Below, one piece after another: positions 59,953-64,000 of a stretch of 64,000 nucleotides of DNA. The position numbers and the translations under genes are program-made. Source of the DNA: Lingula anatina (lineage: Eukaryota; Brachiopoda; Lingulata; Lingulida; Lingulidae); NCBI RefSeq assembly GCF_001039355.2, contig NW_019775581.1, positions 147,460 through 211,459 on the forward strand, in the 5' to 3' direction. Position 1 is the stretch's first letter. Each line of letters opens with the position of its first letter. Below the pieces are notes generated by a model, which worked only from the letters and a program-made list of their open reading frames with translations, ran no database searches and had not been told where the DNA came from.

Positions 59953-60497
59953 GATACCAACCAAGATATACCCACACACCCAGCAGGAAATAACAACGAA
60001 CCCAGCAAGATATAACCACACAACAAACAAGATATATCTTTAAACCCAGTGAGAAATAAAACTCGTACCCACCAAGAAATAACCAATCACCCAGCAAGCT
60101 ATAACATTAAACCCAACAAGAAATAGTCTTTCCTACCAAGAAATAACCTTGAACCCAGGAGAAATAAACTCATACCAACCAAGAAATAACCACACACCCA
60201 CCAAGAAAGAACCTCACACCCACCATGAAATAACTACACACCCTGGTCCCACCAAGAAAGAACCTCATTCCCACCAAGAAATAACTACACACCCACCAAG
60301 AAATAACTATATATCCACCAAGAAATAACCACACACCCACCAAGAAATAAACACAAGCTCACCAAGAAATAACCACACACCCACCAAGAAATAACTATAT
60401 ATCCACCAAGAAATAACCACACACCCGCCAAGAAATAACTATATATCCACCAAGAAATAACCACACACCCACCAAGAAATAACCTCGTACCTGCCAA
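59953..60497. repeat. About 21-bp minisatellite (CCACCAAGAAATAACCACACA)
   Basis: More than 20 imperfect tandem copies of a 20-22-bp unit built on CCACCAAGAAATAACCACAC, most uniform between 60200 and 60480. The frames across it are artefacts of the repeat. Confidence 0.9.
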
Positions 60498-60579
60498 AAG
60501 ATGCTCCGGATGGAACTATCGTCTGAGGTAGAGCAAACTAACATTGCTGGGACTTGTGTTAAATACAATCAGATTAACA

Positions 60580-60745
60580 CACCTTCTTTTGTTTCTAATG
60601 TACTTGTATAATCACCAACTTTTCTGCATGCTACTCAGTGCTAAGAGGAGGTGTGTCATTTCGTCAACCTGATTACATTCAGTGAGAGTTCATGCAGAGT
60701 TAGAACACCCCAGTAGGATAGTTTCATTGTGAACCTTATCCAACC
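60580..60745. repeat. MITE (GATCGATCC family), degraded copy
   Basis: AACACACCTTCTTTTGTTTC, TGCTACTCAGTGCTAAGAGG, AGGTGTGTCATTTCGTCAAC and ATTCAGTGAGAGTTCATGCA align in order with 39002-39190. The left terminal arm is lost. Confidence 0.55.
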
Positions 60746-60929
60746 ATCCAGCCTTGCCACAAATGACTAGCTTTCAGTTGCCTGCTGCTGTGCCATGATT
60801 ATGGCTGAAGGGCAGTGTGATTCATGATAGCTCTTGAATATATTGTAATCATAGACTGCTTTGCCAAGCACCTGCTCCTGATAACAGGCCAATTTCTAAG
60901 AGTTGATATGATGCTGGTTACAGCACTTA

Positions 60930-61225
60930 CACAGTTTAAACTAGCTGCAATTCTTGCAAAATTTAAGGCTAGCTGCATTCCTTATGCAGTTTAAAGCTAG
61001 CAGCAGTCCCTACACAATTTAAAGCTAGCAGCAGTCCCTACACAATTTAAAGCTAGCTGCAGTCCTTACACAATTTAAAGCTAGCTGCAGTCCTTACACA
61101 ATTTAAAGCTAGCTGCAGTTCTTACACAGTTCAAAATAAGCTGTAGCCCTCATTCAATTCAAAGTTAGCTGCAGTCCTTAAACAATTCAAAGCTGGCTGC
61201 TGTAAACACAGTTTAAAGCTAGCTG
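60930..61225. repeat. About 30-bp minisatellite (AATTTAAAGCTAGCTGCAGT)
   Basis: About nine tandem copies of a 29-31-bp unit beginning AATTTAAAGCTAGCTGCAGT followed by CCTTACACA, best preserved at 61010-61125. Confidence 0.9.
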
Positions 61226-61504
61226 GAAGGTGGACTATAAATACAGGCAAAAAAATCAGTTTTCTATTAAAAGTGATCTAAGATGATGGACTGATATTTT
61301 ACTACTCGTTTGAGATCTATAGAGGAAAGCTGTTGATTCTGATCTTTGAGTAAAAGTCCAAAAATGATGGATTTGTTTTCACATCTCTGTGAAATTACTG
61401 CTCATGTCAGGCAGAAATGATCAATGAGTTCTCATATTCCAGTGTTGAGGTTAGATTTTGTTTTTATATAAATGTAGAAATAACTGACAGGTTTAGTCTT
61501 TAAG

Positions 61505-61642
61505 GGCCCATTCAGAATGAGATGGTCTGTAGCCTAACAGATCCACTGATCAAGTATGGCTGACCCACTATAAAGTGTTATCCCCTAATTAATAGACACT
61601 GAATTAAATCCCTGTGATTTTACTTTGGTTGTGAATGCTGCC
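61505..61642. repeat. Palindromic MITE family 3, degraded copy
   Basis: GGGCCCATTCAGAATGAGAT, TGATCAAGTATGGCTGACCC and ATTAATAGACACTGAAT match family 3. It lies directly beside a fuller copy at 61646. Confidence 0.55.
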
Positions 61643-61645
61643 GAA

Positions 61646-61805
61646 GGCCCCATTCAGAATAGGGCATTAACTAGTCCAAGGGTCAAATATGGCCAACCTT
61701 GAATACTTCCTATTCAGTATCTATTAGGGGATTAGATGGCAAGCTTTTTAGTGGGTTGCATTATTTGGCCCTTGGACTAGTTAGTCCCCTATTCTGAATG
61801 GCGCC
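61646..61805. mobile_element. Palindromic MITE family 3, copy 2
   Basis: The left arm GGCCCCATTCAGAATAGGG with ACTAGTCCAAGGGTCAAA is mirrored by TTTGGCCCTTGGACTAGT and CCCTATTCTGAATGGCGCC. About 160 bp. Confidence 0.8.
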
Positions 61806-62030
61806 AAAGACACATAACAAGCAAAAATACAGCTGTGTGCACCTGTTTTTCAATAATGTAACAGGCTATGCCAGAGGCCCCTGGGATACCACACCTGATA
61901 TGAGAGGGTAGGTTTTATCCTGAATTACGTCTTGACTTCACTCGTTAAACAAGGCATCCATCATTGTAAACAGTATTATTATGATGGAAGGCTGCGCAGC
62001 TACTTTCTCCAGAACCAAGTATAGTATAAG

Positions 62031-62211
62031 ACCCCTGTGAGGAGTCTCACTAGATTACTGGCTGGCTTAAGCGTCTGTCCCGCCTACTAAAAGCTGTAAA
62101 GCGGTAATTAACTATGGTGTGCGCTCGGCTGACTGCAATTTAGTGTGGACCCCCAGGGAGTTAGGTCAATCTATATCTAAATCTCTGGATCGATCTAAAT
62201 CTCTGGGAATG
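62031..62211. mobile_element. MITE family 1, copy 5 (left end lost)
   Basis: GACCCCTGTGAGGAGTCTCA, CGCCTACTAAAAGCTGTAAA and ACCCCCAGGGAGTTAGGTCA follow the family order. The right end GATCTAAATCTCTGGGAATG is intact, with a small local duplication before it. Confidence 0.75.
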
Positions 62212-64000
62212 TACTCTAAGTCCTTCAGTTACTTAAAAAGTTATTGGATTTCAAGTGATTGGCTCAATAGACTTATTTGATGACGCATTGCAAGTTTAAG
62301 AAAATGGACTTTTTTTTTTTTTTTTTCACGTAAGCACAAGACCTAATCTCACTTTCAACACCTGTTCATACTATATGATATGGTCTCCATGTCACAAAGC
62401 TTCCCTTGTGACCTTCTTAGGGGGAAATATTGAAGGCATTTAGTCCAACTGATAGTAGAAAATACATATCACATAGCGATAAGCTATTAAGGTTAATAGT
62501 TACGCTGGGGCAAGTTGACAGCATTTAAGACCTGTAACCCATCCTTCTTCTTCAAGTCCCATTAGATTGCCTTAATCACATATTGCTGGAGATTAGTCTT
62601 AATGGGCAGCCTCGCTAAGCCCGTCCATCTGAAAGCGATTTCCATCAACATTGTCAATATTCTGTTTACTGGCCTTGCTGGTAGTATGGCGGCATCCAGT
62701 GTCAGCGTGTTTTTTTTCCCCTCTAATAACTCAACATGAATTTCAAATTTAATGATTACGTGCTATAATTTGTTAAATGATTGCAAACTTTTTTCTTTTG
62801 CTACTCGCAGATCAGAAAGATTGACTTTGCATGTGTTTTTTTTATGTAAATAAGGTCATTAAAAACTTGAAATAATGTTAAATGCAAGAGTTTGAAAATG
62901 CCCCACAACTATCATATGCATATATATATCCTGCAAAAATTTTCAAGTTTCCCAATTCGGACCTTAAACTTAACAAAGGTCTTTTAATTCGACTTGAAGT
63001 CAGGTGCTTCTTGGGTTCCAGCTTTGTAGAAGTTTGATTGCGAGGAGCTTTGACCACACTGGTAGAGCTAGCAATTTTTTTCGCTTAGCCAAATCACCAC
63101 ATTTTCATCAATTGTTATCAAAATGGTTATAATTTGGCTAAAACATGTCAAATCAAGCCCTTTTTCTTTAGCCAATTTAAGTCAGTTTTAGCATTTGGCT
63201 AAATTGGCGAGTGTTAGCTCTACCCCAGGCACATCACATGCAGGAACATGTTATTCGCTGTGATCTGCAATTTATCTAAAACTTGATGCATAATGTATGT
63301 AAAATCATTGTGACTTTTTTATGGAAAGGATACATGCAGTGTAACCAGTACTCGGGCCTTTTTCACCAAAAAATGTTCAGTTCTTAGGCTTAGCTTATTC
63401 TGCTGAGTGCAAGAATTGGATAACAAGCTTCACAAAGTCACCTCTGTGACATTGGTCTGGGAGTTTTTAAGGATGGTCGCCTTACTAAATATTATGTATT
63501 AGGCAATTATAAGTGATCTGCTGTCACTTCTGAGAATTAAAACTCCTGTCAAGACACTCGCATATTGCTTAAAGCACTCCCTTAAAACACATTTAAAGGA
63601 AGAGATGAGTGGTCTTTATAATTCTTTGTGAAACGCTCCTTGGCTAAATCTTAGTGGTATTAAAATTTAGACACAAAAAAACTGATTTTTATTGTAAAAC
63701 AGCCCCCTGGATACATATGTTCAGATTCTACTTACTCAAGGTGCTTGTAAAAACCTCACAGAATGGGGCATATGAAGCATACACCATCTGACCTTTACAT
63801 ACAAGAATGTGGTTGTTTTGGAGGGAGAGTGCATAAACGGCACTTACTTAATGTGAGCCTGACATTTCTCCAACATTTCATAAGTGCTTGAAGAAAGATT
63901 GAACAGAAATGGTTTGATGAGACACCTGGGTATTTGACCTGTACATCCATTAAGTTCACTACTTCAGGTAAACTAACTTGGCTTTATGCATTAAAAATGC

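Larger units (their letters stand above)
59469..64000. other. Galpha intron 2 (continues past window)
   Basis: No exon is recognised after 59468. Expected exon 3 of a Gi gene (IIHE-x-GYS region) is not seen before 64000. The region holds two minisatellites and four MITE copies, listed separately; 62220-64000 has no recognisable element apart from poly-T runs. Confidence 0.65.

Noticed and set aside
60285..60497. Minus-strand frame of repeated FLGGCVVISWW-like residues
   Set aside because: It is a translation of the 21-bp minisatellite; there is no start context, splice site or family match.
59953..61225. Possible CRISPR arrays in the Galpha intron
   Set aside because: The units abut one another without distinct spacers; they are ordinary minisatellites.

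Overview
This window is animal (metazoan) nuclear DNA. It is AT-rich, and its genes are split by GT-AG introns. It carries many (ATT)n microsatellites, small palindromic elements and LINE fragments, which suggests a marine invertebrate; the phylum cannot be fixed from sequence alone. The single n bases at 10194, 13599, 28246 and 31176 sit where the sequence changes register abruptly, so they look like unsized assembly gaps.

Positions 1-33850 hold a decayed tandem array. Its unit is about 10 kb and has three parts. The first is a minus-strand five-exon gene for a secreted, N-glycosylated, probably ependymin-related protein; copies A-D are seen, B and C with all five exons, A and D partial. The second lies head to head with it on the plus strand: the 3' half of an ABCA-type lipid transporter gene (second membrane domain and second nucleotide-binding domain). 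Four copies are seen; 1-3 carry lesions, and 4 is intact as far as it goes. The third is a conserved non-coding spacer. The second nucleotide-binding domain has lost nearly all catalytic residues in every copy where they can be read. Copy A's unit also holds a 1.66-kb Tc1/mariner element that unit C lacks.

Positions 33850-40478 are intergenic, with microsatellites, a LINE 3' end, a 27-bp minisatellite and palindromic elements. Positions 40479-45476 are a complete eight-exon gene for Gemin2, the SMN-complex partner in snRNP assembly, with a LINE relic and two MITEs in its introns. From 47094 to the right edge lie the first two coding exons of a Gi-class G-protein alpha subunit, with a 12.2-kb first intron. 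That intron holds a 1.96-kb element with multiple inverted copies of a CCGTCCGTAAT motif, a 260-bp near-perfect palindrome, MITEs and simple repeats. The remaining Galpha exons lie outside the window.

The three gene families show no sign of a shared pathway. The points of most interest are the degenerate ABCA domain, the head-to-head array and its assembly breaks, and the undescribed-looking transposable elements.
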